Assembly: GCF_016907955.1 (NCBI RefSeq) | Contig: NZ_JAFBCX010000006.1 | Location: 496,001-560,000, forward strand | Origin: Lentzea nigeriaca | GTDB lineage: Bacteria > Actinomycetota > Actinomycetes > Mycobacteriales > Pseudonocardiaceae | Direction: 5' to 3' | Length of the DNA: 64,000 nt | Shown here: in pieces, positions 32,886 through 42,694 of the stretch | Position numbering within the stretch: position 1 is the first letter of the stretch | How the letters are laid out: every line of letters begins with the position of its first letter | Notes under the pieces: model-generated | Database searches by the model: none | Told to the model about the DNA's origin: nothing | What the model saw: the letters and a program-made list of their open reading frames with translations, nothing else | Made by a program: the position numbers and the translations under genes

Positions 32886-35321
32886 ATGAGCACACAAATG
32901 GACCGGATCACGAGGCTGATCGGCCGGCTGTTCCGGACTGCCCCGCTCACGTGCGGCTTCCTCATCGCGTTCTGGACCGTCGGCGCGCTGATCGGCCGGG
33001 ACGACGAGGTGCTCGCCCGCATCGGCTTCGGCACCGACAGTCCGTTGTGGACGGTACTCTCCTCCGCGCTGTGGGCCATGGATCTCCCGGGCTACGTGGC
33101 GACCACCGCCCTGCTGCTCGTCTTCGGAACGCTGGCCGAACGCAAGCTCGGCACCCTCCGCACCGCGGCGATCTTCCTCGCCTCCCACGTGATCGGTGTG
33201 TTCCTCGGCTACGGCGTGGTGCGGCTCGGCAGCGCCCTGGGCTGGTCCTGGCTCGAGTCGCTCACGGGCGCGGTCGCGGCCGGGCCGTCGATCGGTGGGG
33301 CGGGACTCGCGCTGGCGCTGACGTTCCGGATGCCGGTGCTGTGGCGGCGCCGCGTCCGGCTCATGACAGCCCTCACGCTGCTCGTGCTCACGTTGTACTC
33401 CGGATGGCTGGAGGACCTGCTGAGGCTGACCGGCGGCGTGGCCGGACTGCTGATCGGCGCGTTCTTCCTCCGCCGCGACAAAACCCGCGAGCCGGGAACG
33501 CTGACGGAGAAACGGGTTCTGGTCGGTCTTCTGGTGGCGGCGTCGGCGCTCGGACCGGTGGTGGCGATGATGTCGCCGTCCCCGAACGGCCCGCTGTCGT
33601 GGTTCTCCGAGATCGTGGCCGTCGCCCAGCCCGCACAGGACGACGTGGACCTCGCGTGCGCCACGGACGCGGTCGAACAGTGCCGAACGATGCTGATCCA
33701 GCTGTCCTACGGACGGTTCCCCGCGCTGGTGATGTCCTTGCTGCCGGCGTTGCTGCTGCTGGTGCTCGCGGAGGGCCTGCGCCGCGGGCGGCGGTTCGCC
33801 TGGTGGGCGGCGCTGGGTTCCACCGCGGTGTACGCGGCGGTCACCGGGTGGTACGTCGCGGAAGCCGTCCGGTTCCCGGACAACGGTCAGCTGGAGGTCG
33901 GCTTCTCCTACAGCGTGCCCATCGTGGCACCGCTCGTCATCACCATCGTGTTGCTGCTGACCCGCAAGTACTTCACCGTGCGGCTCCCCCGGCACGCGAT
34001 CCGCAAGTTCTGGCGGTTCACCCTGGGCAGCATCGGCGTGTTGTCCGCGCTGTACGTGTTCGGCGGCTACCTGGTGCGCGACCAGTTCACGCCGGAGCCG
34101 GGTTTCGTCGGGCTGCTCGCGGACCTGCCGACGCGGTTCCTGCCGCCGGGCTACCTCGGCCTGATGCCGTTGCAGTTCAAGGCGAACGGGCTCGCCGGCA
34201 CGCTGCTGTTCGAGTACACCGGCGTGGTGTTCTGGCTGATCGTGCTGGCGGGCTTGCTGATGGCCTCGTGGCGCGCGTGGCCGTCGTCGTCGGAGGAAGA
34301 GGCGGCCCGCGCCCGCGAACTGATGCGCCGGCACGGCGGTTCGTCGCTGGCGTACATGACGACGTGGCGCGGCAACGAGTACTGGTTCACCCCGGACGGC
34401 GAGACGGTGATCGCGTACCGGGTGGTCGCCACGATCGCGCTGACCGTCGGTGACCCGATCGGACCGGCACGGATCGACGCGGTCCGCGGCTTCGCCGAGT
34501 TCTGCCAGCAAAACGGCTGGACACCATGCCTTTACAGCATCAGCGCCGAAACCCGGCACGAGGTCGCCGCGCTGGACTGGCCGGCGGTGCAGGTCGCCGA
34601 GGACACCGTGATCGAGCTCGACACGCTGGCCTTCACCGGCAAGAAGTGGCAGGACGTGCGCACCGCCCTGAACAAGGCGGCCAAGGAAGGCATCACCGCC
34701 GAGTGGTGCACCTACACCGAGGCGCCGTTCGCCATCACCGACCAGATTCGCTCGATCTCCACGGAATGGGTGGCGGACAAGGGTCTGCCCGAGATGGGCT
34801 TCACCCTCGGCGGCCTGGAGGAGCTGAGCGGCGAGGGCGTGCGGTGCCTGCTCGCCATCGACACCGACCGCACCGTGCACGGCATCACGAGCTGGCTACC
34901 GGTCTACGCCGACGGCGAGGTAGTCGGCTACACGCTCGACTTCATGCGCCGCCGCGCCAACGGTTTCCGCGGCACGATGGAGTTCCTGATCGCCTCGGCC
35001 GCACTCGAGCTGAAGAACGAGGGCGCCCGTTTCCTGAGCCTGTCCGGCGCACCACTGGCCCGGTTGGACCGCGGTGAACGCCCCCGGCTGCTGCAGCGGG
35101 TGCTGGACGTCACCGGCCAGGTGATGGAACCGGTCTACGGTTTCCGCTCGCTGTTCGCGTTCAAGGCGAAGTTCCAGCCGACCTACCGGCCGATGTACAT
35201 GGCCTACCCGGACGCGGCCGCACTGCCCCGCATCGCGAACGCGGTCAGCCGCGCCTACCTGCCCCACGTCAGCCCGCGCCAAGCCTTCCGCCTGGCCACT
35301 AAGATGATCAGTCGCTCCTGA
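32886..35321 (+). CDS. MprF-like protein with rhomboid-like N-terminus and DUF2156 C-terminal domain
   Basis: 811 residues. The N-terminal ~230 residues form about six membrane helices with rhomboid-like layout, including GPSIGGAG where a rhomboid protease would carry GxSG. Further helices follow to ~470. The C-terminal ~330 residues are a DUF2156 (MprF/LysX synthase-like) domain: SSLAYMTTWRGNEYWF, AYRVVATIALTVGDPIG, KWQDVRTALNKAAKEG and the LDFMRRR...GTMEFLI region. Members transfer an amino acid from aminoacyl-tRNA to phosphatidylglycerol. That would reduce surface charge and protect against cationic peptides. The lipid and amino acid are not determined here. It is followed by a clear terminator. 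Confidence 0.85.
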   Translation: MSTQMDRITRLIGRLFRTAPLTCGFLIAFWTVGALIGRDDEVLARIGFGTDSPLWTVLSSALWAMDLPGYVATTALLLVFGTLAERKLGTLRTAAIFLASHVIGVFLGYGVVRLGSALGWSWLESLTGAVAAGPSIGGAGLALALTFRMPVLWRRRVRLMTALTLLVLTLYSGWLEDLLRLTGGVAGLLIGAFFLRRDKTREPGTLTEKRVLVGLLVAASALGPVVAMMSPSPNGPLSWFSEIVAVAQPAQDDVDLACATDAVEQCRTMLIQLSYGRFPALVMSLLPALLLLVLAEGLRRGRRFAWWAALGSTAVYAAVTGWYVAEAVRFPDNGQLEVGFSYSVPIVAPLVITIVLLLTRKYFTVRLPRHAIRKFWRFTLGSIGVLSALYVFGGYLVRDQFTPEPGFVGLLADLPTRFLPPGYLGLMPLQFKANGLAGTLLFEYTGVVFWLIVLAGLLMASWRAWPSSSEEEAARARELMRRHGGSSLAYMTTWRGNEYWFTPDGETVIAYRVVATIALTVGDPIGPARIDAVRGFAEFCQQNGWTPCLYSISAETRHEVAALDWPAVQVAEDTVIELDTLAFTGKKWQDVRTALNKAAKEGITAEWCTYTEAPFAITDQIRSISTEWVADKGLPEMGFTLGGLEELSGEGVRCLLAIDTDRTVHGITSWLPVYADGEVVGYTLDFMRRRANGFRGTMEFLIASAALELKNEGARFLSLSGAPLARLDRGERPRLLQRVLDVTGQVMEPVYGFRSLFAFKAKFQPTYRPMYMAYPDAAALPRIANAVSRAYLPHVSPRQAFRLATKMISRS

Positions 35322-35331
35322 CCAGCCACAG

Positions 35332-35375
35332 TGGACAGACCCGGTCGGCTCCGGCCAGTCGGCGGGGTCTGTCCA
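35332..35375 (+). terminator. Terminator after the MprF-like gene
   Basis: A perfect 11-bp stem (TGGACAGACCC and its complement) flanks a GC-rich 22-base loop region, starting 11 bases after the stop codon. It ends the three-gene envelope operon before the DUF418 gene. Confidence 0.75.
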
Positions 35376-35424
35376 GCGACCTGACGGATGGCCCGTCATC
35401 TGCCGCCACCGCGACAGTGTCAGC

Positions 35425-36687
35425 ATGACAACGCAGCCACCACCGCAGGACACCTCAGCTGCGCAGGAAACCTCGACGGACGAGTCCCAGACGCCTTCGA
35501 TGGGGCGCCTGGTCGGAGTTGACCTGGCCCGCGCGCTGGCCGTGTTCGGCATGTACGTCGTGCACCTCGGCCCCTCCGCGACCAACGCGGAGGGCGTCGG
35601 CGCCTGGGTGCACCACGTGGCGGAAGGCCGTTCATCGGCCCTGTTCGCGACCCTCGCCGGGTTCTCCCTGATGCTGATCGCCGGCCGCCTGGAACCGAAG
35701 ACCGGCCTGGCAGGCCGACAGGCCAAGGCCCGCATCGCAATCCGGGCCGTGATCCTCCTGGCGCTGGGCACCGTGATGGCGATGGCCTACGGCGGCGTGG
35801 TGATCCTCGCCTTCTACGGCCTCTACTTCCTGCTGGCCCTGCCACTGGTGCGCCTGAGCGCCAAGGCTCTCGCGATCACCGCGGCGGGCCTCGCCGTCGG
35901 CATGCCGCTGCTGGCCTTCACCCTCAGGTCGCTGCTCACCGAGGACGTCAGCGCTGCCCTCAAGGCCTACGACCCCCTCGACCACATCGGCGGCATCGGC
36001 GTCCTGGATCTCCTGCTCACCGGCTTCTACCCGGCGATCCCCTGGATGGCGTTCGTCGTCTCCGGCATGGCCTTGGGCAGGCTGGACCTGTCCTCCAGCA
36101 CCGTGCGGCGCAAGCTGGCCGTGTTCGGCCCCGTCCTGGCCGTGTTCGCCTACGGCACCTCCTGGCTGTTGTCCCAGCTGATCGACGGCGTCCGCGAAGC
36201 CGCAGAGATGCAGAGCGCCGCAGGCCCCGGCTCAGGCCCGAAGGACATCGGCTCCGTCGGCGACATGATGCCGCCCAACGCCATCGGATCAGCCTGGTCG
36301 TTGCTGACGTCAGGGCCACACAGCGGAATGCCGTTCGACATCATCGGCTGCGTCGGAGTCGCGATCACCGTGATCGTGGGCGCGATGGCGGCCCTCGACC
36401 GCCTGCCAGTGCTGCGCCGCCTGGCCGCACCGATGATCGCCGTGGGCACCATGTCCCTGACCGCCTACGTCGGCCACTTCGTGCTGTCGTCCCAGATGTC
36501 CGGGCCCTCCGGCTCCTCAGAGGCCACCGTGACCGCAGGCTCCGAGTCCCAGGCGTCCTGGCTGCCGGTGATCGTGTTCGTGCTCGGCGCCATGGCGTTC
36601 GCCTGGATCTGGTCCCGCTTCTTCCGCAGGGGGCCGCTGGAGCACCTGCTCAACCTCGCCACCAAGCCGGCGAAGTTCATCCGCTGA
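35425..36687 (+). CDS. DUF418/HGSNAT-like membrane protein
   Basis: 420 residues, about ten hydrophobic segments. After a polar N-terminus (~27 residues) the start RLVGVDLARALAVFGMYVVHLG is the signature of the DUF418/YeiB and heparan-alpha-glucosaminide acetyltransferase-like superfamily. The C-terminus ends ...AWIWSRFFRRGPLEHLLNL, also typical (the W-x3-F-x2-GPLE motif of DUF418). It probably moves or acylates a glycan or lipid at the membrane, but no reaction is established. It ends 4 bases before the convergent MFS gene. Confidence 0.85.
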   Translation: MTTQPPPQDTSAAQETSTDESQTPSMGRLVGVDLARALAVFGMYVVHLGPSATNAEGVGAWVHHVAEGRSSALFATLAGFSLMLIAGRLEPKTGLAGRQAKARIAIRAVILLALGTVMAMAYGGVVILAFYGLYFLLALPLVRLSAKALAITAAGLAVGMPLLAFTLRSLLTEDVSAALKAYDPLDHIGGIGVLDLLLTGFYPAIPWMAFVVSGMALGRLDLSSSTVRRKLAVFGPVLAVFAYGTSWLLSQLIDGVREAAEMQSAAGPGSGPKDIGSVGDMMPPNAIGSAWSLLTSGPHSGMPFDIIGCVGVAITVIVGAMAALDRLPVLRRLAAPMIAVGTMSLTAYVGHFVLSSQMSGPSGSSEATVTAGSESQASWLPVIVFVLGAMAFAWIWSRFFRRGPLEHLLNLATKPAKFIR

Positions 36688-36691
36688 GCGG

Positions 36692-37921
36692 TCAACGACG
36701 AAGCGCTCCAAGAGCCCGCCGCGGCGCTTGGTCCTTCTCGGTGGCGACGGCGGAGGCGGAGAGAAGCGTCGCGGCGGCGAGGCTGCCCCAGAGGGTGGCC
36801 GGGCCGCGGGAGGCGAGAGCGGTGATGACCGCCGGGGAGACGGCGAGGCCGAAGCCCGTGGAGAGCTGGAAGCGGGCGAGGGCGCGTCCCAGGACGTGGG
36901 CCGGGGCGAGGGCGGTGACGAGTGCGGTGGCGCTGCCGGCATAGATGATCTCGCCGAGGGTGCAGACCACGGACACCGCGGCGACGGCGGCGGCACCCCA
37001 GCCGTGCCCCAGCGAGGTGGCCGCGAGGAAGCCGAGGTAGGACGCGGCGAGTACCACGCCGGCGAGAGCCAGGACGGTCCGCCGGGAGAAGCGGGACAGC
37101 AGGACGGTGACCGGCACCTGCAGGGTGACCACCAGCACCGTGTTGGCCACGAAGATGGCTGCCGACCACACCGGGGATGCGTGCAACTGGGTCACCAGGA
37201 CCAGAGGGAGCGCGATTTCGGGGACGTTGAGGCAGAAGACGTAGATCACGTTGGCGGCCAGTAGTGCGCGCATCCGGGGTGCGGGCTGGTCGTCCCCGGC
37301 CTCGGCCGGGGTAGCGGCCGGATGGGCACGGAGGCGTACCGACCACGCCAAGGCGGCCGCAGCGAGATAGGCGAGGCCGGTGATGGCTGCCAACGCCTGC
37401 AATGCGGTGCTGCCGCCCGCCAGGAACGCGGTGGCGAGGAGCGCGCCCACGCCGAGGCCGGCGTTGCGCAGGGCGCGGCCTGCGGCGAGTGCGGCGTCGC
37501 GTTCGCGGCCGTGGGCCACCGTGGCCACGAGAGCGGCGTGGGCGGCCGGCCACGCCTGGTTGCCGATGCCGAGGAAGAGCGCCGCTGCCGCGAACAGCCA
37601 GACGTGCCCGGTCGGCGTGGCCAGCAGCAGCGCCACGCCCAGCACCCGCACCAGCATCGACGCTGCCACGACCGTGCTGCGTGCGCCCCTGTCCAGCCAT
37701 CGGCCCACGGCGGGCATGCACACCAGACCCGCGACGATCCCGGCTGTCATGGCGACGCCGGTCACCGGCGCGGACAGCCTCAGCACCATCACCCCGTAGA
37801 GCAGCAGAAAGGGCCGCAGCAAACCGGTGCCGAGTGCGTCCACGGCCAGTGCGACGGCATAGCGGGGACCGCCGGAAGCCCTGACGAGCGCGCGGGGCTG
37901 GATCTTGGTGATGGTTGCCAT
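36692..37921 (-). CDS. MFS transporter, 12-helix type
   Basis: 409 residues with about 12 membrane helices. The first cytoplasmic loop (AVGRWLDRGARSTV) is a variant of the MFS motif A, and a second copy (VLLSRFSRRTVL) lies in the C-terminal half, as in small-molecule efflux pumps of the MDR type. It is divergent from a DUF5937/ArsR-type regulator that probably controls it. The substrate cannot be read. Confidence 0.88.
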   Translation of the reverse strand: MATITKIQPRALVRASGGPRYAVALAVDALGTGLLRPFLLLYGVMVLRLSAPVTGVAMTAGIVAGLVCMPAVGRWLDRGARSTVVAASMLVRVLGVALLLATPTGHVWLFAAAALFLGIGNQAWPAAHAALVATVAHGRERDAALAAGRALRNAGLGVGALLATAFLAGGSTALQALAAITGLAYLAAAALAWSVRLRAHPAATPAEAGDDQPAPRMRALLAANVIYVFCLNVPEIALPLVLVTQLHASPVWSAAIFVANTVLVVTLQVPVTVLLSRFSRRTVLALAGVVLAASYLGFLAATSLGHGWGAAAVAAVSVVCTLGEIIYAGSATALVTALAPAHVLGRALARFQLSTGFGLAVSPAVITALASRGPATLWGSLAAATLLSASAVATEKDQAPRRALGALRR

Positions 37922-37961
37922 GCGTCAACGGTGCGCGCGGCCGCCGCGCCGGCCACGTCGA

Positions 37962-37978
37962 TTGACGAACACCGTCAA
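37962..37978. promoter_or_regulatory. Inverted repeat, probable ArsR-family operator
   Basis: TTGACG-n5-CGTCAA is a perfect inverted repeat in the 97-bp gap between the divergent MFS and ArsR-type genes; another CGTCAACG half-site lies at 37923. TTGAC also resembles a -35 element, so the repeat would overlap a promoter. Confidence 0.55.
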
Positions 37979-38018
37979 CCGGCGCGTCATCGGCCATCCG
38001 ACCAGCGATGATCAGGGG

Positions 38019-39104
38019 ATGGCGCTGAGGATCGACATCACCGGCCTGCCGGCCGAGCGACTGCGGTTCGCCGCTTCACCGCTGGCCGAGCTGACCGCGA
38101 TGCTGCACGTGCTGGCCGAACCCGGGCATCACCCGCAGCTCGCCTGCTGGGCCGGCGACGTCTGGGCCGGGCTGACGCCTGCGCTGGCCGAGAGGCTCAC
38201 GGAGGCGGAGTTCCTCTGGCGTTCCTCACGAGCCGACTTCCTCGTCCCCGCTCGTCCCCGGCCGAGCCTCGCCGAGGAGTTGGACGACGTGGACCGGATC
38301 GACGATGAAACCTATGTGACCGCCGCGCTCATCACCACGTGCGGCAGCAACCGAGTCCACTTCGCCGCGCCGTCACCGCTCGCGGACGCGACGGCGCGCG
38401 AGCGGGCCCTGGACCTCGCCCAGGCCCGCGGCGCGCGCCAAGAGGCGTTCGCGGAACGGTTGCTCGCGGACCCCGCGGCTGTCCGGGCACGGGTGCGTCA
38501 CACGCTCGAACAGTGCGCCGAGGCCTTCTTCGACGCCGCCTGGACGAGTGTCGCCGGGCAACTCACCGCCGACCTGCGCCTGAAGAACGACCTGCTCAAG
38601 CGCCAGGGCGTCGGGGCGGCACTCGCGTCGGTCTCCAGCGCCGTCACCCTGACGCCGGACGGCAACCGCATCGTCGTGGACAAGCTGCAGGACAACGCGA
38701 CCGCCGCCCACGACTCCGGAGTCACGTTCCTCCCCAGCGTCTTCGGCCGCCCGCATTTGGTGGCGGTCCACGCATCGGGGTGGCACCCGGTGGTGCAATA
38801 CCCCGTGGCCGAGGCGAGTTCGGCGGAGCCGGTGTCACTGGAAACGGTCACGCTACGGCTGGAGGCACTCGCGCATCCGGTACGGCTACGCCTGCTGCGC
38901 ACCCTGGCCCGCGGCCCGCACACCACCGGCGAGCTGGCCCACGCCTGGGAACTCACGCCCCCGGAGGTGTCCCGCCACCTCGCTGTCCTGCGCCGCGCGG
39001 GCCTGCTCACGACCCAGCGGCAGGGCCGCTACGTCCGCTACACCGTCAATCTGTCCGACCTGACGGCGCTGGGGACCGACCTGCTGGCGGCTGTTCTGCG
39101 CTGA
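38019..39104 (+). CDS. DUF5937/ArsR-type transcriptional regulator
   Basis: 361 residues. The first ~270 residues match the DUF5937 sensor domain found before ArsR helix-turn-helices in actinomycetes. The winged helix is at ~285-350 (LEALAHPVRLRLLRTLARGPHTTGELAHAWELTPPEV... in shorter form: TTGELAHAW, SRHLAVLRRAGLL, GRYVRYTV). The ATG after ATCAGGGG is chosen because the longer frame upstream is Arg-rich noise crossing into the divergent MFS promoter. It likely senses a small molecule and represses the divergent efflux gene. Confidence 0.85.
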   Translation: MALRIDITGLPAERLRFAASPLAELTAMLHVLAEPGHHPQLACWAGDVWAGLTPALAERLTEAEFLWRSSRADFLVPARPRPSLAEELDDVDRIDDETYVTAALITTCGSNRVHFAAPSPLADATARERALDLAQARGARQEAFAERLLADPAAVRARVRHTLEQCAEAFFDAAWTSVAGQLTADLRLKNDLLKRQGVGAALASVSSAVTLTPDGNRIVVDKLQDNATAAHDSGVTFLPSVFGRPHLVAVHASGWHPVVQYPVAEASSAEPVSLETVTLRLEALAHPVRLRLLRTLARGPHTTGELAHAWELTPPEVSRHLAVLRRAGLLTTQRQGRYVRYTVNLSDLTALGTDLLAAVLR

Positions 39105-39289
39105 GCAGCCTCAATTCCGGGAACGAGCGGCGGAGAGATCGAGCCCGTCGACCCCAACAGCCGACATCAAGTCCAGCGCGAAAGTCACCTGTGGAACAGG
39201 AAGTTTCTGTGTGAAGTTCGTCTGGGATTGCGCTACCCGGTGCGCGGCGGCTGGCCGCGGTGGCGGGGCGGATCGACACGATGGTGGCC

Positions 39290-39327
39290 GGGGCAGCACC
39301 CGCCATGACGGAGCGGTGTGCTGCCCC
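39290..39327 (-). terminator. Terminator of the small secreted-protein gene
   Basis: A perfect 10-bp stem (GGGGCAGCAC and complement) with an 18-base loop lies 9 bases beyond the stop of the leftward secreted-protein gene. The rest of the 39105-39336 gap between the convergent genes shows no gene. Confidence 0.65.
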
Positions 39328-39336
39328 ACCTCCACC

Positions 39337-39840
39337 TCAGTACTCGAAAGCTGCGAACGCCTGAGCGGAGCACTTGTCCGCGGCGTTGTTCCGGTCCTCG
39401 CACACCTTGATCAGCGCGCGCGCCTTGCTGGAACTGGGCTTCAGCCGAGTAGACAGGTTCGCGGGCACGTACTTCATGCGTGAGGTACGACCGGTCTGCT
39501 GCTTGCTCACGTCCAACCACATTTCGGGGGCGCCGATGAACGGGCGCGTCCAGAACTGGAACTGGACTTCCACGTAGACAGGGTTGCCGTTGTTGGACAT
39601 GTCGACCATGTTGATGCCCGCCGTCGCGTACACCCCGCCGTTGTTGGCGAAGTCGCCATAAGCCTTGGCGATCGGCGTGGACCCGTTGTAGGCGGTGACC
39701 GCCCACGGCGTGCCGGCCGCTTGAGCCTGTGCCGGCAGGAGCAGCCCTGCCGCGGCAAAGGCGGTCATGGCGGCCGCCGTCACTTTCACCAAGCGACCTT
39801 TGAAGGTCTCGGCATTTCCCCTCAGCCGAATCCGAGCCAT
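39337..39840 (-). CDS. Small secreted protein of unknown function
   Basis: 167 residues. A long basic N-terminus and a signal peptide (VKVTAAAMTAFAAAGLLLPAQAQA, cleavage near residue 41) indicate export. The mature ~126 residues are beta-rich in appearance (VYVEVQFQFWTRP, EMWLDVSKQQTGRTSRM) and contain two cysteines near the end (VCEDRNNAADKCSA) that could form a disulfide. GAGAGGGAA lies before the ATG. Not recognised; typical of actinomycete exoproteome proteins. It lies 107 bases downstream of a large regulator on the same strand. Confidence 0.75.
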   Translation of the reverse strand: MARIRLRGNAETFKGRLVKVTAAAMTAFAAAGLLLPAQAQAAGTPWAVTAYNGSTPIAKAYGDFANNGGVYATAGINMVDMSNNGNPVYVEVQFQFWTRPFIGAPEMWLDVSKQQTGRTSRMKYVPANLSTRLKPSSSKARALIKVCEDRNNAADKCSAQAFAAFEY

Positions 39841-39947
39841 CTGTGTTTCCCTCTCGCCATTCCTTGTTCGAATGTGTGGCCACTACTTCAGCAGCGGCCA
39901 CCCTGCCGAACGCGCGATCCTGGACATGGCTGGACGAACCTGGACAG

Positions 39948-42434
39948 TCAGAGTTCCGCAAGAGCGGTGCGCAGCCGTTCCGCATGCGCGACGCCCATGG
40001 CCTCGTACCGTTCGAGCGCCTTCCGCCAGTGCCGTTTGGCGCTCTCGATCGCACCGGTGGCTCGTGCGACTCCGCCGAGCCCTTCCTGTGCTCTGGCCTC
40101 CTCCAGCCGGTACCCGTGTTCGCAGGCGAGCGCAAGCGCGTCGTGATGCGCCTGCCTGGCGGCGACCTGGTCACCGGTCCGACACCGGGCGAAGCCGAGG
40201 TGGTTGAGCAACTCGGCTTGCAGATTCAGGTCGCCGACCTCCGTGGCGATGACCAACGCCTCCTCGTAGCGGTCGATCGCCAGGTGGTGCTCGCCCTTTG
40301 CCGCGTGCACCGAGCCGAGGAACTTGACCACGAACGTCTCACCGACGCGGCTGTCCAGCTCGCGGTAGCCGGTCAGTGCCTCTTCGAGCAGCGACACCGC
40401 CTCGCTGTGCTCGCCCAGCTGGTTGAGCACGTTGGCGACGTTGGTCGACGCGTGCGCCACGCCGAGATCGTCGCCGAGCATCTGGAACGTGCGCAGCGCC
40501 TCGCGGTGGTTGGCGAGCGATCTGTCGAGCTCGCCGCGCTGTTCCAGCGTGGTGCCGAGGTTCATCCGGTTGATCGCGACGTTGTGCTTGTTGCCTGCTT
40601 CCTCGGACAACGCGATGGACTTCTCCAGTGTCTCAACCGCCTCGTCGAACCGGCCCAGCTCACCGAGCGTGATCCCGATGCTGTTCAAGACCGCCGACTG
40701 ACGCTCTGGGTCACCCACCACCCGCCAGATGTCCGCGCTGCGCCGCAACCAGCCGAGCGCGTCGAGCTGGGCACCCATCGCCTCGGCGGCCACACCGAGG
40801 CCCCGCAGGGCTTCCGCCTCACCGACCAGGTCACCGTCGGCCTGGGCCGAACTCAATGCCGTGCGTTGCATGCGCATCGCCTGCGCGGTGCGAGAAGTCG
40901 TCTCCAGGTGCCGCTTGGCAATCTCGGCGAGCCGACGTGCCGTCGCGCCGAGCCCGACGTCGACGGCGAGTTGCACGACCTCGACCACGTTGTCCGCCTC
41001 CGCGGTCAACCACGCACGTGGGTCGGCGAGCCACGCCAGATCCACTTGTCCGCCTCTGTGGAACTGCGGATAGACCTGCGTGAAGGCCGCGGTCAGAGTC
41101 TCGACGTAGTGGTCGATCAGCCTCACCTTGGCGGGACCGGTGACGGCTTCCGGCTGTGATGTGACGAGCTCACGGCTGTATTCGCGCAGCAGGTCGTGCA
41201 TCTCGTACCGGCCGTTGCCCTGCACGAGATTCGCTCTGACCAGCAAACCGATCCGCAGTGCGGCGTCGGCCAGGTCGCCGCCGATGAGCGCCGCGGCGGC
41301 GGGCACGTCGAAGTCGCGGCCCGGATGACATCCGAGCAACCGGAAGAGCTCGGCCGCTTCCGGGCTGAGTCGCCGGTAGGACCACGAGAACACCGCCCGC
41401 ACCATGCTCCGCGGATCACCACTGCTGTCGAGAAGATCGAGTCGCTCGGCTTCGAGGTGTCCGACGACGTCCTTGAGCGGCTCCAGGCGTGCGAGTTCGG
41501 CCACGATCCTGATCGCGAGCGGCAACCGGGCGCACAGCTCGGCGAGTTCGGCCGCTGCCTCGCGCTCGTAGTCGACACGTTGGCCGAGCAGGCTCTTGAG
41601 CAGCAGCAGTGCCTCGTCCGTCGTCAGCACGTCGAGGTCCAGCCGGTGCGCACCTTCGATGACCGACAGCCCGGTCAACGTGTCGCGGCTGGTCACCACG
41701 GTGAAGCAGGACGGCGTGGCCGGCAGCAGGGGCCGCACCTGTTCGGCGCTGCCCGCGTTGTCGAACACCACCAGCATCCGTTTGCCGGCCAACGCCGACC
41801 GCAGCGAACCAACGCGTTCGTCCAGCCCGTGCGGAACCTCCTTGATTCCCAACGCGTGCAGCAGCGTCAACGCCGCATCGGCTGCGGACACCGGCGCACC
41901 GGGGTCGTATCCACGCAGGTTCAGGTAGAGCTGCCCGTCCGGGAACCGCTGCGCGACCCGATGGCCCCAGTGCACTGCCAGCGCGGTCTTCCCGACACCG
42001 GGCGTGCCCGCGATGGCCGACAGCACCACGGTCCGGTTCGGATGGCCCAGCAACCGGTCGAGCTCCTCGAGTTCGGCCGCGCGCCCGGTGAACGACGTGA
42101 CGTCCGCCGGCAACTGCCGGGGCACCACCACGACCGCTGCCTGCTTGAAGGTGTGCTCGTGCGCCGCAACACGGTCCCAGGCGTCGGCCCACCGCGCGTG
42201 ATCCTCTGGCCCGCCGTCCAACGCGATGACGATCCGGTCGAGCACCTCAGCGGGCAACAGAGTCTGCCCGGTCAGATAGGTGTGGACGGTCGAGCGCGGC
42301 ACGTCGATCCTCTTGGCCAGCTCGGCCAGCGACACCCTGGTCCGCCCACTGCCCCGCGCCGCGTTGCCGCGCAACAACTCCAGCTCACGAACCAGATCGG
42401 CCCGCGTCCGGATCCGACTTGGATCAGCGCCCAC
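39948..42434 (-). CDS. HTH / NB-ARC / TPR transcriptional regulator (AfsR-related)
   Basis: 828 residues from a GTG preceded by GGAGGGG; an upstream ATG would add 36 less protein-like residues. An N-terminal helix-turn-helix of XRE type (SLAELAKRIDVPRSTVHTYLTG, ~30-50 in part) is followed by an NB-ARC NTPase: Walker A GTPGVGKTAL (~145), Walker B MLVVFDNAGS (~220), and a GLPLAI-like motif (RLPLAIRIVAELA, ~315). The C-terminal ~350 residues form tetratricopeptide repeats (LGTTLEQRGELDRSLANHREALR). It lacks the BTAD domain of true SARPs. Such STAND proteins act as multi-input switches for secondary metabolism or development. The nearby target is unclear. Confidence 0.88.
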   Translation of the reverse strand: MGADPSRIRTRADLVRELELLRGNAARGSGRTRVSLAELAKRIDVPRSTVHTYLTGQTLLPAEVLDRIVIALDGGPEDHARWADAWDRVAAHEHTFKQAAVVVVPRQLPADVTSFTGRAAELEELDRLLGHPNRTVVLSAIAGTPGVGKTALAVHWGHRVAQRFPDGQLYLNLRGYDPGAPVSAADAALTLLHALGIKEVPHGLDERVGSLRSALAGKRMLVVFDNAGSAEQVRPLLPATPSCFTVVTSRDTLTGLSVIEGAHRLDLDVLTTDEALLLLKSLLGQRVDYEREAAAELAELCARLPLAIRIVAELARLEPLKDVVGHLEAERLDLLDSSGDPRSMVRAVFSWSYRRLSPEAAELFRLLGCHPGRDFDVPAAAALIGGDLADAALRIGLLVRANLVQGNGRYEMHDLLREYSRELVTSQPEAVTGPAKVRLIDHYVETLTAAFTQVYPQFHRGGQVDLAWLADPRAWLTAEADNVVEVVQLAVDVGLGATARRLAEIAKRHLETTSRTAQAMRMQRTALSSAQADGDLVGEAEALRGLGVAAEAMGAQLDALGWLRRSADIWRVVGDPERQSAVLNSIGITLGELGRFDEAVETLEKSIALSEEAGNKHNVAINRMNLGTTLEQRGELDRSLANHREALRTFQMLGDDLGVAHASTNVANVLNQLGEHSEAVSLLEEALTGYRELDSRVGETFVVKFLGSVHAAKGEHHLAIDRYEEALVIATEVGDLNLQAELLNHLGFARCRTGDQVAARQAHHDALALACEHGYRLEEARAQEGLGGVARATGAIESAKRHWRKALERYEAMGVAHAERLRTALAEL

Positions 42435-42665
42435 AACCCCTCCACGCGGTGACCCACCGCAGCCCGACCACGACACAAGGTAGCCGACTCGACCTCCGGT
42501 TACGGCCGAGACGCCGAAGCATCGAGTGCTTCGAGCAATCACGAACCAAGTGCAGCCTCAGCCTAGCTATACCGGCCTGCGATCAAACTGCCGACGGCAT
42601 ACCCGACAGCCTCACGGCCAACCGAACCCCACATGTCCAGACCGCTTGCCGCGTAACAAAAGCCA

Positions 42666-42694
42666 TGCCCCTCACACCGTTGGTGAGAGGGGCA
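42666..42694. terminator. Stem-loop of terminator type
   Basis: TGCCCCTCACACC pairs with GGTGAGAGGGGCA across a three-base loop, with one mismatch. It follows no intact gene on either strand now, so it may be left from a lost gene or insulate the nitrate operon. Confidence 0.5.

Noticed and set aside
39046..39306. An 86-codon minus-strand frame between the ArsR-type regulator and the secreted protein
   Set aside because: Composition is noise-like, and it overlaps the terminator hairpin and the end of the regulator gene.
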